The notes under the pieces were generated by a model. That model made no database searches. It saw only the letters and a list, made by a program, of their open reading frames with translations, and was not told the origin of the DNA. This document shows, piece by piece, positions 1 through 7,623 of a DNA stretch of 39,706 bases. The translations under genes were made by a program, and so were the position numbers. This DNA comes from a virus, in IMG/VR virus record IMGVR_UViG_3300045902_000325, positions 1 to 39,706 of that record. The stretch is one strand, 5' to 3'. The first letter of the stretch is position 1; every line of letters begins with the position of its first letter.

Positions 1-72
1 CTTCTTCGTTTGCTCAATAGGTGAGGCTTCACCAGAAACAATACGTCAATATATCCTTTCACAAAGTTAATG

Positions 73-118
73 GTCGCTTACATCCCACCCACATTCTGAT
101 GGGTGGGTTTTACGCTCC
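73..118 (-). mobile_element. IS200/IS605-family left-end hairpin
   Basis: The plus strand reads CATCCCACCCA, a short loop, then TGGGTGGG and TTTTACGCTCC. The same layout closes the higher-coordinate ends of the elements at 7624 and 28246. The stem is CCCACCCA/TGGGTGGG. The flank TTTTATATGAC beside CGCTCC is shared with the 28 kb copy. Read on the minus strand the element body would run toward base 1 and leave the window. No tnpB tail is seen in bases 1-72, although one minus frame of that stretch stays open for about 15 codons. Probably the left end of a copy lying mostly outside the window. Confidence 0.7.
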
Positions 119-192
119 GTCATATAAAATACCGTTATCATCAAACGCCCAAAAACTTTCTTTGTAATTTCTATTTAACACGCACGTTCCTT

Positions 193-774
193 TTAAATGA
201 ATGGATCGCCTATTGGCTCAAGAGTTCCGAGAAATCCTATTAATTCTCCCTTCTCGTTCTTTAACCTTTGTGCGACTCCGTGCACTTTTTGTTTTTTCCT
301 ATCAGGCAGTATAAAAGTATAGTCGTAGTCAAAGTTAGCGTCGCTAGCAACACACCTTCCCCACTCCTTAGCAACCTTTTCTTTTTCCACAACCCAATTT
401 AGCCAGTTGTCCCCTTTTAGTTCGGCTTCTGTTCTCGCTGTTATCCTACATAAGTTCTTATTAAGATCAATGAACTTTCCTTTTTCATCACTTATCCAAG
501 TTCCTATTGGAAAGGATTTTATTATTGCCGTAATTGTTTGTTGTTGAAGAGATACCTTGACCTCTATTCTATCTATAGCATCTCTCAAGCTGCTGCCTCC
601 GTTAGGTCTAAATTCCCCTGCTATGATCTGTATTTTTTGATACAAATCTGCTAATTCTTTAACCTTTGCTTTAAGCCATAGTTTCCAAATAAGCCCGCCA
701 ACTACTCCAAAAGGAGCAAGTAGTTTGAGCCAATCATTAAAAACCCCAAGTAAATCCTTTACTGTTATGTCCAA
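193..774 (-). CDS. Membrane-anchored PAS-domain protein next to the lysis cassette
   Basis: 193 residues, TTG start with GAGG upstream. Residues about 17-33 form one hydrophobic segment followed by a positively charged stretch. A short helical linker with a GGSSLRDAIDRIE pattern (about 59-71), common in small phage membrane proteins, comes next. Residues about 82-190 look like a PAS fold: IGTWISDEKGKFIDLNKNLC, then a WLNWV helix and a C-terminal IGFLGTLEPI strand. It follows the terminator behind the amidase, so it may be transcribed separately. PAS domains sense small molecules, redox or light. A role as holin-like protein or lysis-timing sensor is an inference from position only; no histidine kinase or other output domain is present. 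Confidence 0.6.
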   Translation of the reverse strand: MDITVKDLLGVFNDWLKLLAPFGVVGGLIWKLWLKAKVKELADLYQKIQIIAGEFRPNGGSSLRDAIDRIEVKVSLQQQTITAIIKSFPIGTWISDEKGKFIDLNKNLCRITARTEAELKGDNWLNWVVEKEKVAKEWGRCVASDANFDYDYTFILPDRKKQKVHGVAQRLKNEKGELIGFLGTLEPIGDPFI

Positions 775-870
775 ATTCCGTCCTCGATTTTTTTTTGGTT
801 AATAACACGCCGCCCCTACAAAAAGGCTGTGCTATAAATACAACCTCAAAATCTTAAAACTACCTATTTT

Positions 871-905
871 AAAAAAATAAGGGAATGGTTTTACTCCAAT
901 CCCTT
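871..905 (-). terminator. Rho-independent terminator after the amidase gene
   Basis: AAGGGAATGG (879-888) pairs with CCAATCCCTT (896-905) with one mismatch. On the minus strand the hairpin is followed by a run of T residues (bases 878-871). It lies 10 bases past the amidase stop, so it ends the lysozyme-amidase transcript. Confidence 0.8.
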
Positions 906-914
906 ATATTATAT

Positions 915-1622
915 CTACTTAACCTTATAATTTTGAGAGTTTTTCTCTTGAGCCTTTCTTCTCTCTTTTTCGTCAAGATGCATTTTCTGGTACTTCAAAA
1001 CTTTCAACTTAAACAAGTAAAACTCTCTATCTTCTTTAGCTTGATCCCAATTTTTTTCTGTATAAAAAAACTTTGGACAGTGCTTTCCAGTCACATCGTG
1101 GTGTCTCACTACTCTGCTTATGTCCAGCCCTTTGTTCACGAGTTGCCAACCAAGTTGTTGTGCAGTTGTTTCTATTATCAAAGAGTCGTTTCTGCCTCCT
1201 CCAAGGCACATCTCAAACGATAATGAATTATTGTTTCGTATCTTGTTTGAGAGCCAAGGTTTAGGGACAAAGCCTCTCCATTTTTTATCTCCAACAGCAT
1301 ACGCTACATTTTCTTCGTCGGTGCATTGTATTATTTCCTTGTCGTCTATACAATAGTGTGTTCCCGCACTTTCCTTATTTCGCAGGTAAGTGGCATTCGC
1401 TCTTGCATCTGCTCCTGTATTAAAGTTTGCCGTGTAGTGTACTACAAGAAATTCTATCCTATCTCGTCTCTTCTTTACTGTTTTGTCCATTATTCTATAA
1501 AAAGATACGGACATTACAAGCGGAACGACAATAAATAAAAAAAGGATAACAAACCTATACTTGTTTATCCAGCGCAACACTTTTTGATTTATGTTTGGTT
1601 TTTCTGGGGTTTCGTTTCTCAT
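915..1622 (-). CDS. N-acetylmuramoyl-L-alanine amidase (Amidase_2/PGRP fold), membrane-anchored endolysin
   Basis: 235 residues. It cleaves the bond between N-acetylmuramic acid and L-alanine in peptidoglycan. A hydrophobic segment at about 23-40 follows a basic N terminus, suggesting a signal anchor. The amidase domain spans about 55-190: zinc ligand H62 in LVVHYTA, H174 or H175 in VVRHHDVTG, and K180/C182 in TGKHCP, where the Lys is usually catalytic and the Cys usually the third zinc ligand. A lysine-rich tail follows. The start codon overlaps the lysozyme stop (ATGA), so the two are translationally coupled. The stop is TAG, with TAA two codons later. A terminator follows. Confidence 0.85.
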   Translation of the reverse strand: MRNETPEKPNINQKVLRWINKYRFVILFLFIVVPLVMSVSFYRIMDKTVKKRRDRIEFLVVHYTANFNTGADARANATYLRNKESAGTHYCIDDKEIIQCTDEENVAYAVGDKKWRGFVPKPWLSNKIRNNNSLSFEMCLGGGRNDSLIIETTAQQLGWQLVNKGLDISRVVRHHDVTGKHCPKFFYTEKNWDQAKEDREFYLFKLKVLKYQKMHLDEKERRKAQEKNSQNYKVK

Positions 1623-2221
1623 AACTCTCCTCTTGCTTTTAAGATTTGAAGGTATGCTTTTAACTTTTCTCTATTTTTTTCTGTCCTTGCCTCAATGCTC
1701 ATTATGTCATGATTCCATAATGCTAGTTCAAATTTCCTTCTAGAATTATGATGATTCCTTATATTCGCATTTGAAGAACCGCACCCCCGTGTTCCGCCAC
1801 AACAACGGCCTAACTTCGACCCGTCTTTAGTAAGCCCACAGTTATAGGAATAAAGTTGTAGGGCTACATTTTTATATGGGTCTTTATTTAGCGTTCCATA
1901 TTTTTTTATCTCTTTTAAGGTAATTTCAGTAGCTTCATCAAAAGTTACCTTTCCGTCAGCGGTGTACTGCGCTATTTCTTCTCTTCTTCTGTTGCCGAGA
2001 TCGTTCCAACCGAACCCAATAGAATAAGATTGCTTGCCTCTATTGAAACCGTCTTTGTACCACCATGACCTATAACCTTCGTTTGCTTTTATCTCCCAAA
2101 CGAGTATTTGATAGGGTGTGTACTTTGATTTAGGTATGATATTGGCGTTTAAGAAAAGAAAAAGTACGCATAGCACAAGGGATATGTGGCCTGCCTTGTT
2201 CAGGATAGTAGTTTGGTTCAT
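1619..2221 (-). CDS. Phage lysozyme-like muramidase (GH24-type) with signal anchor
   Basis: The start is placed at the internal ATG at 2221 (200 residues), because a longer 5' frame would overlap the small membrane gene at 2247-2390. A hydrophobic segment lies at about 12-28. The catalytic region resembles phage T4-type lysozymes: E48 in KANEGYRSW, D57 in WYKDG, then SYSIGFGW where the family usually has YTIGYGH, so the usual Thr is Ser67. Several Cys in the middle (GRCCGGTRGCG) hint at disulfides in the periplasm. With the N-terminal segment this could be a signal-arrest-release endolysin. It is coupled to the amidase by an ATGA overlap. Having two cell-wall enzymes with different bond specificity is unusual but known. 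Confidence 0.75.
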   Translation of the reverse strand: MNQTTILNKAGHISLVLCVLFLFLNANIIPKSKYTPYQILVWEIKANEGYRSWWYKDGFNRGKQSYSIGFGWNDLGNRRREEIAQYTADGKVTFDEATEITLKEIKKYGTLNKDPYKNVALQLYSYNCGLTKDGSKLGRCCGGTRGCGSSNANIRNHHNSRRKFELALWNHDIMSIEARTEKNREKLKAYLQILKARGEL

Positions 2222-2246
2222 AATGGTGTCTGATGCTTTAAATAGA

Positions 2247-2390
2247 TTATAGGTTAAGATGTTTTCCCAGACCTTGAATGACAATCATAACACCTAATAA
2301 TAATACACAGAGCAGTATCATAAAACTTTCGCCATTAGTTAAGAATCTGTTAAAACTACAAATAAGTAGAGAACCCAAAACTATTATCAC
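2247..2390 (-). CDS. Small two-helix membrane protein, holin candidate
   Basis: 47 residues from a GTG start. Two hydrophobic helices (about 2-12 and 23-41) are separated by a short polar loop, NRFLTNGE, and followed by a short basic tail GLGKHLNL. It sits directly upstream of the lysozyme gene in transcription order; the gap to the lysozyme ATG is 25 bases. Size, topology and location suit a class II holin or another lysis membrane protein. The frame has no stops and its amino-acid content is strongly membrane-like, but no family motif is recognisable. An antiholin or spanin-like partner remains possible. Confidence 0.5.
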   Translation of the reverse strand: MIIVLGSLLICSFNRFLTNGESFMILLCVLLLGVMIVIQGLGKHLNL

Positions 2391-2446
2391 CTAATTTTTG
2401 CGCCTTTAACGTGTTATTAACAAACATAAAACCCTACTACTGTGCA

Positions 2447-2656
2447 TCAACCAAATAAGAACCCTTTAGATGGTTTGCCGCTGTTTATGTGTTTTGAGAC
2501 CCACTCTCTAAAAGTGTCCACGCTTATTGACATCTCTACGTAGTTTGAAACGTCTTCCGGTGGAGTAGTGAGAAATTCTTTAGGACATGCACCTTCTTGG
2601 ATAAGAGCAAAGTTACTCTTCGTTACCCAGATTTTTAATGTCATCTTGTTTTCCAT
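2447..2656 (-). CDS. Hypothetical protein, 69 residues
   Basis: Short soluble protein without a recognised family. An internal Met at residue 5 (MTLKIWV) is an alternative start that shortens the overlap with the upstream gene from 44 to 32 bases. It ends in TGA. It lies in a run of overlapping small genes leading into the lysis region. Confidence 0.55.
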   Translation of the reverse strand: MENKMTLKIWVTKSNFALIQEGACPKEFLTTPPEDVSNYVEMSISVDTFREWVSKHINSGKPSKGFLFG

Positions 2657-2816
2657 TCTGGATTTCTTCTATAAGTTTAATAATCAATTCCCGCTCTTCT
2701 TTGAGGGACTCGATGTATGCTGTTGTTTTGGTAAATAAGTAATCGCACTCACCAAGTGCGCGAAAGAGATCATCTAAATTCGGCAAAATCGTCTCTGTCT
2801 TCAATTCTGTTTCCAT
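2613..2816 (-). CDS. Hypothetical acidic helical protein, 67 residues
   Basis: Mostly helical, with a charged stretch ESLKEERELIIKLIEEIQNG that could form a short coiled coil. It overlaps both neighbours (47 bases with the HNH-like gene and 44 with the next). No family is recognised. Confidence 0.5.
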   Translation of the reverse strand: METELKTETILPNLDDLFRALGECDYLFTKTTAYIESLKEERELIIKLIEEIQNGKQDDIKNLGNEE

Positions 2817-3351
2817 AGTCTGGCTTTATGTTTGTTAAATCTTTTGGAACCTTTCGTAAAAAAGACTTAGTGCTTAGGTCTCCATAGTAGAGAAAGAAGC
2901 AGTTATAGCAAACAATCTCTAAGTTTTCTTTTAAGTGATTTCTTGGGTTTGAGTCCTTAAATACAAGATTTGTGGGCGATTTATAATCTGTTATTCGCTG
3001 CTCACAAAATCCGCATATCATGCACTTGTCTTCAAATATTGCTTCATCTATTAGACGCTCCTTCAGGCGTCTCAGATTATATCCGGGGTGTTTTCCTAAT
3101 AGTATGTCATCCATAGTAGCAATGCTTTGAACATGCTTTCTTTTCTGTATTTTTTTACCAGCCTTGTTCTTGTGCAATTCATATAAATTTTTACCAGATT
3201 CGTGATCATAGTAAAGTTCAGCATATTTCTTGTATGTGGCGGCTGTGACGTGAAGAAACGCTGCTGCTTGGTTATTCGATGTTGAATTGGCCATTGCGTA
3301 TCGTATTTCAGACTCAGTCAAATTGTAAGCTGCTTTTTTCCAACGTGGCAT
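2770..3351 (-). CDS. HNH-like zinc-finger protein with N-terminal helix-turn-helix
   Basis: 193 residues. Residues about 10-50 (LTESEIRYAMANSTSNNQAA, then FLHVTAATYKKYA) look like a helix-turn-helix reading non-self DNA. The second half holds CMICGF and CYNCF, the two zinc knuckles of a treble-clef HNH fold. The expected catalytic HH or DH pair between them is replaced by VFKDSNPRN, so the nuclease centre seems to be missing. Proteins with this head are common in large Bacteroidota phages (recalled, not searched). It may be a DNA-binding regulator derived from a homing endonuclease. Confidence 0.55.
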   Translation of the reverse strand: MPRWKKAAYNLTESEIRYAMANSTSNNQAAAFLHVTAATYKKYAELYYDHESGKNLYELHKNKAGKKIQKRKHVQSIATMDDILLGKHPGYNLRRLKERLIDEAIFEDKCMICGFCEQRITDYKSPTNLVFKDSNPRNHLKENLEIVCYNCFFLYYGDLSTKSFLRKVPKDLTNIKPDYGNRIEDRDDFAEFR

Positions 3352-3352
3352 A

Positions 3353-3664
3353 TTAAGGTGTTTTGCTTTGTTCCCATACGTGCAGGAACCAAGTTATGCA
3401 AGAAAAGAATAATCCGTTCCAAAACCAAGTAACTGTATCATACCCAAGATATTTTGCAAAGTCGAACAGTAGCGGGGTTAGTATAAAACCTACCCAAACT
3501 GACGTACACAAGAAGCAAGAAATTAACTCATATAAAAACCGTGCAACCAAAGACTGTTTCCCGCTTAAATATGTCCTAAGCGGTCGGGTTATCTTTGATT
3601 CGCTTATTATCTGAGTTATTTGGTACAATACAATTACTTGAAATATTATTTTCAACAGTATCAT
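3353..3664 (-). CDS. Small membrane protein with two to three helices
   Basis: Start chosen at ATG 3664 (103 residues) because it overlaps the upstream stop as ATGA; an upstream extension would overlap the preceding gene fully. Hydrophobic segments: MILLKIIFQVIVLYQI at the N terminus, FLCTSVWVGFILTPLLF in the middle and WFWNGLFFSCITWFLHV near the C terminus. The CFLCTSVWVGF pattern resembles DUF1360-type small membrane proteins of phages and bacteria. Function unknown. Confidence 0.55.
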   Translation of the reverse strand: MILLKIIFQVIVLYQITQIISESKITRPLRTYLSGKQSLVARFLYELISCFLCTSVWVGFILTPLLFDFAKYLGYDTVTWFWNGLFFSCITWFLHVWEQSKTP

Positions 3665-3930
3665 TTCATTGATTTGTTTTCTACCTCTGCGCTTATACAG
3701 TTTTTTGCCAAAGCAGTTGTTAAGGTTCCAATCTCTTTCGTAGTCCCTTCGAGGATTAGACACCTTCCATGCCTTTCTGCATATTTCACTGCTTGTTTGG
3801 CCTGTTCCTCCGAAAAGCCCAATGACGTTGTTAAAATTTTTTTGGTTGTCTCTAAGAAGAGTTTATCCCTTTTTTGATGATCTTCTATCTTCAAATACAA
3901 TAGTAAGGTATCTTTGCAACAAGACATCAA
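3661..3930 (-). CDS. ClpS-like or L7/L12-C-terminal-like small protein
   Basis: Up to 89 residues; a TTG at about residue 14 (LKIEDHQ) would be an alternative start that reduces the 68-base overlap with the upstream gene. Residues about 26-85 follow the order of ClpS: helix TTKKILTTSLGFSEEQAKQA, helix VKYAERHGR, strand CLILEGT, helix KEIGTLTTALAKN, strand SAEVE. In ClpS the matching signature is a helix, EExA, a Gly, then a strand and a helix. The ribosomal L7/L12 C-terminal domain shares this alpha/beta fold, so the call is tentative. ClpS delivers N-degron substrates to ClpAP. A ClpP-like protease gene lies 5.6 kb away. Confidence 0.4.
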   Translation of the reverse strand: MMSCCKDTLLLYLKIEDHQKRDKLFLETTKKILTTSLGFSEEQAKQAVKYAERHGRCLILEGTTKEIGTLTTALAKNCISAEVENKSMK

Positions 3931-4063
3931 GTTTAACCTTTATGCTGTTATAAATGATTTTAATGTCGCCAATTTCACAGTGTATAGGCATGAACGTGTT
4001 TGTCATAAATCCTATATAGGCTATCCACTGATCTTTTTTCAATCTCTTAAATCTTATTTCCAC
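3863..4063 (-). CDS. Hypothetical protein, 66 residues
   Basis: GTG start with a strong AAAGGAG Shine-Dalgarno five to six bases upstream. Small, basic, beta-rich protein of unknown function. The start overlaps the end of the preceding gene by 17 bases. Confidence 0.55.
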   Translation of the reverse strand: MEIRFKRLKKDQWIAYIGFMTNTFMPIHCEIGDIKIIYNSIKVKLDVLLQRYLTIVFEDRRSSKKG

Positions 4064-4433
4064 TATTTCTCCTTTTTTCTTTTTCCTTAATCAGGAATCT
4101 CCCTATATCATAAACTGGGCTGAACCAAGATAGGTCTGGTCCTTTGTCGCCTTTGTCAGGCTTTTGTTTTTTATCATCTCCGCCATCAACTTTATCCCCC
4201 ATCTTAGCAGATAGCATGTCCAAAGTTATTATCTTGCCATTAACCTGTATCTGTTCTATTGACTGGTAACTAAATCGGTGCGTTCCTCCATATTCATCCT
4301 GTCCAATGGCATCTATTGGATCAGATAGGTCGCTCTTATCTACAATAGAATACCAATCGTGGTTTACATAGACCTTTACCTTTGCGCCAACATCTAGATA
4401 CTGTTTCAATAATACACTGTCAAATATCCTCAT
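4047..4433 (-). CDS. Hypothetical protein with a charged linker, 128 residues
   Basis: N-terminal about 70 residues are beta-rich (VKVYVNHDWYSIVD, then ITLDML). A low-complexity Lys/Asp/Gly linker (DGGDDKKQKPDKGDKGPD) and a short C-terminal helix ending KEKEKRRNSG follow. Its start overlaps the end of the small gene at 4420-4581. No family recognised. Confidence 0.55.
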   Translation of the reverse strand: MRIFDSVLLKQYLDVGAKVKVYVNHDWYSIVDKSDLSDPIDAIGQDEYGGTHRFSYQSIEQIQVNGKIITLDMLSAKMGDKVDGGDDKKQKPDKGDKGPDLSWFSPVYDIGRFLIKEKEKRRNSGNKI

Positions 4434-4581
4434 TAAAATCCTTTTTTCTTCTATTGTTGGGTTTCTTCATCTTAGAGGCTTTTTCTGCCTCGAAGTCTTT
4501 GGTTTTCTTTTTTACCAATTTCTGCTTTGTTGGAAGTTCTTCAAACTCCTCCCAATCGGTGTTGTTTACATCCAGTTTCAT
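4420..4581 (-). CDS. Small lysine-rich phage protein, 53 residues
   Basis: ATG start, stop TGA overlapping the next gene's ATG. The sequence begins MKLDVNNTDWEEFEELPTKQ and becomes strongly basic (KLVKKKTKDFEAEKASKMKK). The DWEEFEELP-then-Lys-rich pattern recurs in large Bacteroidota phages as far as I recall, with no known function. The tail may bind nucleic acid. Confidence 0.5.
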   Translation of the reverse strand: MKLDVNNTDWEEFEELPTKQKLVKKKTKDFEAEKASKMKKPNNRRKKDFNEDI

Positions 4582-4724
4582 TTTGAAATGCTTGCTTTGT
4601 TTAAGGTCGAACGATTGTTAAAAGGTAAATTGCTTACCTTTTGAATTAAATATCCTTGAATTTTCCAAGACATCTGCCCTTTCTTCGTTTATAGCCTTTT
4701 CAAGGTACATGTAGCCGTACTTTT

Positions 4725-4913
4725 TTAAGGAATGTTTCTTCCAGTAAGTAGCTTTTCTTTGTCGGTATAATTAGTTTGGGGATTAACTATTTCTATTTTC
4801 CTATTATCTAATTCATAATCCACTCCTATCTGATTCATTTCCTTCTCACAATGTTCTTCGGTGTTGCCCTGCCACAATATGTAAAAAGTTATAATATCTG
4901 GTTTTTTATCCAT
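4725..4913 (-). CDS. Hypothetical protein, 62 residues
   Basis: Start chosen at the internal ATG (MDKKPDIITFYILWQ); a start nine codons earlier would overlap the epimerase end by 52 rather than 25 bases. Contains one Cys and a mixed alpha/beta pattern. Downstream, bases 4622-4715 carry another open minus frame of about 30 codons (MYLEKAINEERADVLENSR) that may be a separate tiny gene. Confidence 0.45.
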   Translation of the reverse strand: MDKKPDIITFYILWQGNTEEHCEKEMNQIGVDYELDNRKIEIVNPQTNYTDKEKLLTGRNIP

Positions 4914-5809
4914 TGTTTTAATGTCGTGTTTGGGTGCCATCCAAGAACAAGTTTAGCGCAGGTATTATCTGCAAGTGTTGCAAAAGGTTCTATCCTTGCC
5001 GGTAGGTATTTTCTTGGATGCACTGGGTCTATCATGTCACATATCTCATTTACTGAGTGATTAACTGCGGAGCCTATGTTAAAGACCCCTTTATTGTACA
5101 CTGTATCCAGCATAGTGTCGCTCAACATTGCCAGAATATTGGCCTCTACTACATCTTTTACATAAGTAAAGTCTCTTCTTTGATCTCCTGTGCCGTATAT
5201 TGGGAAAGGTTCTCCCTTTTTATACAAGTGCATGAAATATGGCAGCATTTGAGGGTATTGTCCAGATGAAGGTTGATTATCACCATATACGTTAAAATAC
5301 CTCAGTATAATGCAATCCATGTTATATGCTTTTTTATACCACAAACACAACTCTTCTCCATGAACTTTTGAAAGTGCATAAGGAGACGCTGGCTCAAGTA
5401 TATCGTTTTCTTTATGGCCTACCTTAATAAATCCTATATGCGTTCCACCATAAACAGAACTGCTTGACGAAAACACAAACTTTCTAACTTTCCATTGTTT
5501 TGCCGCTTCCAACAAATTCAATGTGCCCGTTACATTTGTGTCATAGTATCTCATAGGGTTGTCAAAAGAAGGTTGAACCCTTGCCTTTGCAGCCAAATGA
5601 AAAATTGTGTCAACTCCGTTAAACAGCGAATGCCCCGGACTCAATGTTCTTATGTCTTGTTGGTGAAACTCAAACTCCGACTCCCAATCATTATCTGGGT
5701 CTGAATTTGAATAGTCATCAACACCGACAACTTCGTAATTTTCTTTAACCAATCTTCTTATAAGATGTCTGGCTATGAAACCATTGCAGCCTGTAACTAA
5801 AACCCTCAT
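4889..5809 (-). CDS. NAD-dependent nucleotide-sugar epimerase/dehydratase (extended SDR)
   Basis: 306 residues, normal length for the family. The Rossmann signature TGCNGFIA (residues 6-13) carries GxxGxxA, and D31 follows the second strand. The catalytic set is Ser in SSSSSVYGG (about 114-122) and Y144/K148 in YALSK. The RYFNVYG and GTGDQRRDFTYV motifs typical of UDP-glucose 4-epimerase-like and dTDP-glucose dehydratase-like enzymes are present. It would act on an NDP-sugar in the cytoplasm to supply the neighbouring glycosyltransferases. Exact substrate unknown. AGAAGG precedes the start. It follows the GT2 gene by 26 bases. Confidence 0.85.
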   Translation of the reverse strand: MRVLVTGCNGFIARHLIRRLVKENYEVVGVDDYSNSDPDNDWESEFEFHQQDIRTLSPGHSLFNGVDTIFHLAAKARVQPSFDNPMRYYDTNVTGTLNLLEAAKQWKVRKFVFSSSSSVYGGTHIGFIKVGHKENDILEPASPYALSKVHGEELCLWYKKAYNMDCIILRYFNVYGDNQPSSGQYPQMLPYFMHLYKKGEPFPIYGTGDQRRDFTYVKDVVEANILAMLSDTMLDTVYNKGVFNIGSAVNHSVNEICDMIDPVHPRKYLPARIEPFATLADNTCAKLVLGWHPNTTLKQWIKNQIL

Positions 5810-5835
5810 TTGCCTTCTCTACTAATTAATTTTTG

Positions 5836-7104
5836 TTAGCAGACAATCAACTCATTTTCATAGTGATCGAGAGCCTTTATATTAAACTTCAAATTTCCCA
5901 GTTCCATCTGACCTACTTCCCCACTGTCGGTCAGTATATCGCTTAGATAGCATATTGTGTTGAAATCGTCATGTCTAAACGTGTGTCCGTCAATCTCTAC
6001 CACTATGTCTGGTTCAGTTCCTACCTTAAACTCTGGAAGCACTCTCTTAGTTAGTTGATATTTGGTGTTAGGTTGCTCCTCTGACAAGTATTGGGATACT
6101 GCTTCATATGGTAAATCCGTTACTATGGTATCGCACCATATTTCCAGAGCAGCAAGCAATTGATAGGTGCAATTTTTTACTACAAATCCTATGTTATATT
6201 TGTGCGGTACTATTGGATGTAAGTATTCGTCGTGTCTCACCATACTGCCCCACTTCCTTATGAAGTTCCTTGTTGAGCGAAGGTTCTGTTCCTCCCATTC
6301 AGGTGAGTTCTGTCCTACCGTTGTAAGGTTTGGATTGAACCTTGACCCTCTACAAGTTAGGTGATATACAAAACCGTCCCATGTCTGGACAAACTCACAC
6401 CCGTTTAATAACAACCTGTTGAATATGTCGCTGTCTTCTTTACTTTGTGGAGCGTATAAAGGGTCGTGCCCACCTATCGCCTTAAACTCATCTACCCAGA
6501 ACGCCCAAGGAGCAAATACTCCGTTGGTAATTTTTTTTTCAATTTCTTTATTCGCCTTTCTAAATTTCAAATACTCAGCAAGTCCATTTTCATTAAAATT
6601 TTCTGGCTCAGTTCCAAAATCTTGAACAATTTTCTCTAATCCAGCGGGGTGAAGTGGAGGTTCTATTCTGGTTAGTGATATTACCCGGTTAGGTACAGGC
6701 TCTACATACCTGTGACTTCCTTGTTCATCTGTAACAGTCCCTACCGGCATTCTTGTGTCCTTATCTACCTCATACATTAACCTCTCAATCTCATCTATTG
6801 CTCCGGGGCAAAGGTACATATCGCTGTGGAATATCATCGCAGCATCTGTGTCAACTAGCTCGTTGACTATCCTATCATACATAATTGTATGACCCAACCT
6901 TTTACCAGTTGTATTTTCTATTGACTTGACAAGCGGATCAATGTCCTTAATTCCTGCTATCCAATCCTGTGTCCCGTCTGTGCAGTGGTCAATCCCATAG
7001 CAAATATGAACCTCGTGGTCTCCTTGATTCTTTCGGATCGATTCATAAGACCACCTCAAGTATTTGAGGTTGTTCCTTGTGCTCACTACTAAACTAATCT
7101 TCAT
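5836..7104 (-). CDS. GT2-like (GT-A) glycosyltransferase with C-terminal extension
   Basis: 422 residues. The N terminus MKISLVVSTRNNLKYLRWSY is the start of a GT-A nucleotide-binding fold. The metal-binding DxD equivalent is H93-S94-D95-M96 in IFHSDMYLCP. A WAFWVDEFKAIGGHDPLY segment matches the acceptor region of family 2, with E/D residues in SKEDSDIFNRL. Residues about 300-422 form an extra beta-rich domain (KYNIGFVVKNCTYQLLAALE to the end) that I do not recognise. It likely transfers a sugar from an NDP donor. It lies between an epimerase and a deacetylase/GT-B cluster. Confidence 0.75.
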   Translation of the reverse strand: MKISLVVSTRNNLKYLRWSYESIRKNQGDHEVHICYGIDHCTDGTQDWIAGIKDIDPLVKSIENTTGKRLGHTIMYDRIVNELVDTDAAMIFHSDMYLCPGAIDEIERLMYEVDKDTRMPVGTVTDEQGSHRYVEPVPNRVISLTRIEPPLHPAGLEKIVQDFGTEPENFNENGLAEYLKFRKANKEIEKKITNGVFAPWAFWVDEFKAIGGHDPLYAPQSKEDSDIFNRLLLNGCEFVQTWDGFVYHLTCRGSRFNPNLTTVGQNSPEWEEQNLRSTRNFIRKWGSMVRHDEYLHPIVPHKYNIGFVVKNCTYQLLAALEIWCDTIVTDLPYEAVSQYLSEEQPNTKYQLTKRVLPEFKVGTEPDIVVEIDGHTFRHDDFNTICYLSDILTDSGEVGQMELGNLKFNIKALDHYENELIVC

Positions 7105-7116
7105 TTTCGTGCGCTT

Positions 7117-7230
7117 TTAAAGTCTTTTGTACGGGCATATCTTTTCTTGTTTTACTGTTCTATTAGATTTACAGTAAGGGCATGTGCCGTTATTCCTGCA
7201 AAAGGGGTCAACAGACTTTGCCCCTGTCAA
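7117..7230 (-). CDS. Possible tiny cysteine-rich zinc-finger peptide
   Basis: 37 codons from a TTG start with AAAGAAAG upstream. It contains FCRNNGTCPYCKSN and a later ICPYKRL, so four Cys spaced like a small zinc ribbon. The frame is open further upstream but offers no better start. It ends 13 bases before the GT2 start. Real on composition, uncertain as a gene. Confidence 0.3.
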   Translation of the reverse strand: MTGAKSVDPFCRNNGTCPYCKSNRTVKQEKICPYKRL

Positions 7231-7274
7231 AGGCTTTCTTTTGTCTTTTCTTGTTTTATTTTTAATTTTTATAT

Positions 7275-7300
7275 AAGGGGAGACATTTCAGACTCCCCTT
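7275..7300. terminator. Hairpin after the 72-residue gene
   Basis: AAGGGGAG (7275-7282) and CTCCCCTT (7293-7300) form an 8-bp stem with a 10-base loop. T-rich sequence follows on the plus side and AT-rich sequence on the minus side. It lies 35 bases past the TAG stop of the gene at 7335, supporting TAG as a real stop there. Confidence 0.55.
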
Positions 7301-7334
7301 TTCTATCTGCACTACTAATTAACTGCCTAAATAG

Positions 7335-7553
7335 CTACTTCTGTACTACTGGATTAAAAAACTCCAACAAATGTCTGCTTGGTATGGCAACAAACTGCTG
7401 AGAGTTGTTAAAAAAGCCAGATCTAGACGTTAACTTTAAATAAATAATAGCGGTTTCTGATGGTACTGCGCCACTTTGGCCTATTATATCATATATTTGA
7501 TAATTACTGTTTGTGAACTTGTTCGTAAAGTTCTGTCCTACTGAGAATTGCAT
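7335..7553 (-). CDS. Hypothetical small beta-rich protein, 72 residues
   Basis: ATG preceded by AAGGAGG, the strongest Shine-Dalgarno in the window. Sequence is rich in Asn, Ser, Phe and beta-branched residues (MQFSVGQNFTNKFTNSNYQI). It is flanked by its own leader upstream and a hairpin downstream, so it may be an independently expressed, abundant small protein. An inverted repeat TTATGGT/ACCATAA (7591-7617) sits in the leader. Function unknown. Confidence 0.65.
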   Translation of the reverse strand: MQFSVGQNFTNKFTNSNYQIYDIIGQSGAVPSETAIIYLKLTSRSGFFNNSQQFVAIPSRHLLEFFNPVVQK

Positions 7554-7623
7554 ATTAGCCTCCTTGTTTTGGTTACACTGTGAACTGCCCTTATGGTGAT
7601 CATAATTAAAACCATAACTTTCT

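Noticed and set aside
885-1538. Plus-strand frames opposite the amidase
   Set aside because: Shadows of the minus-strand amidase, with odd composition (Leu, Ser, Phe, Cys rich).
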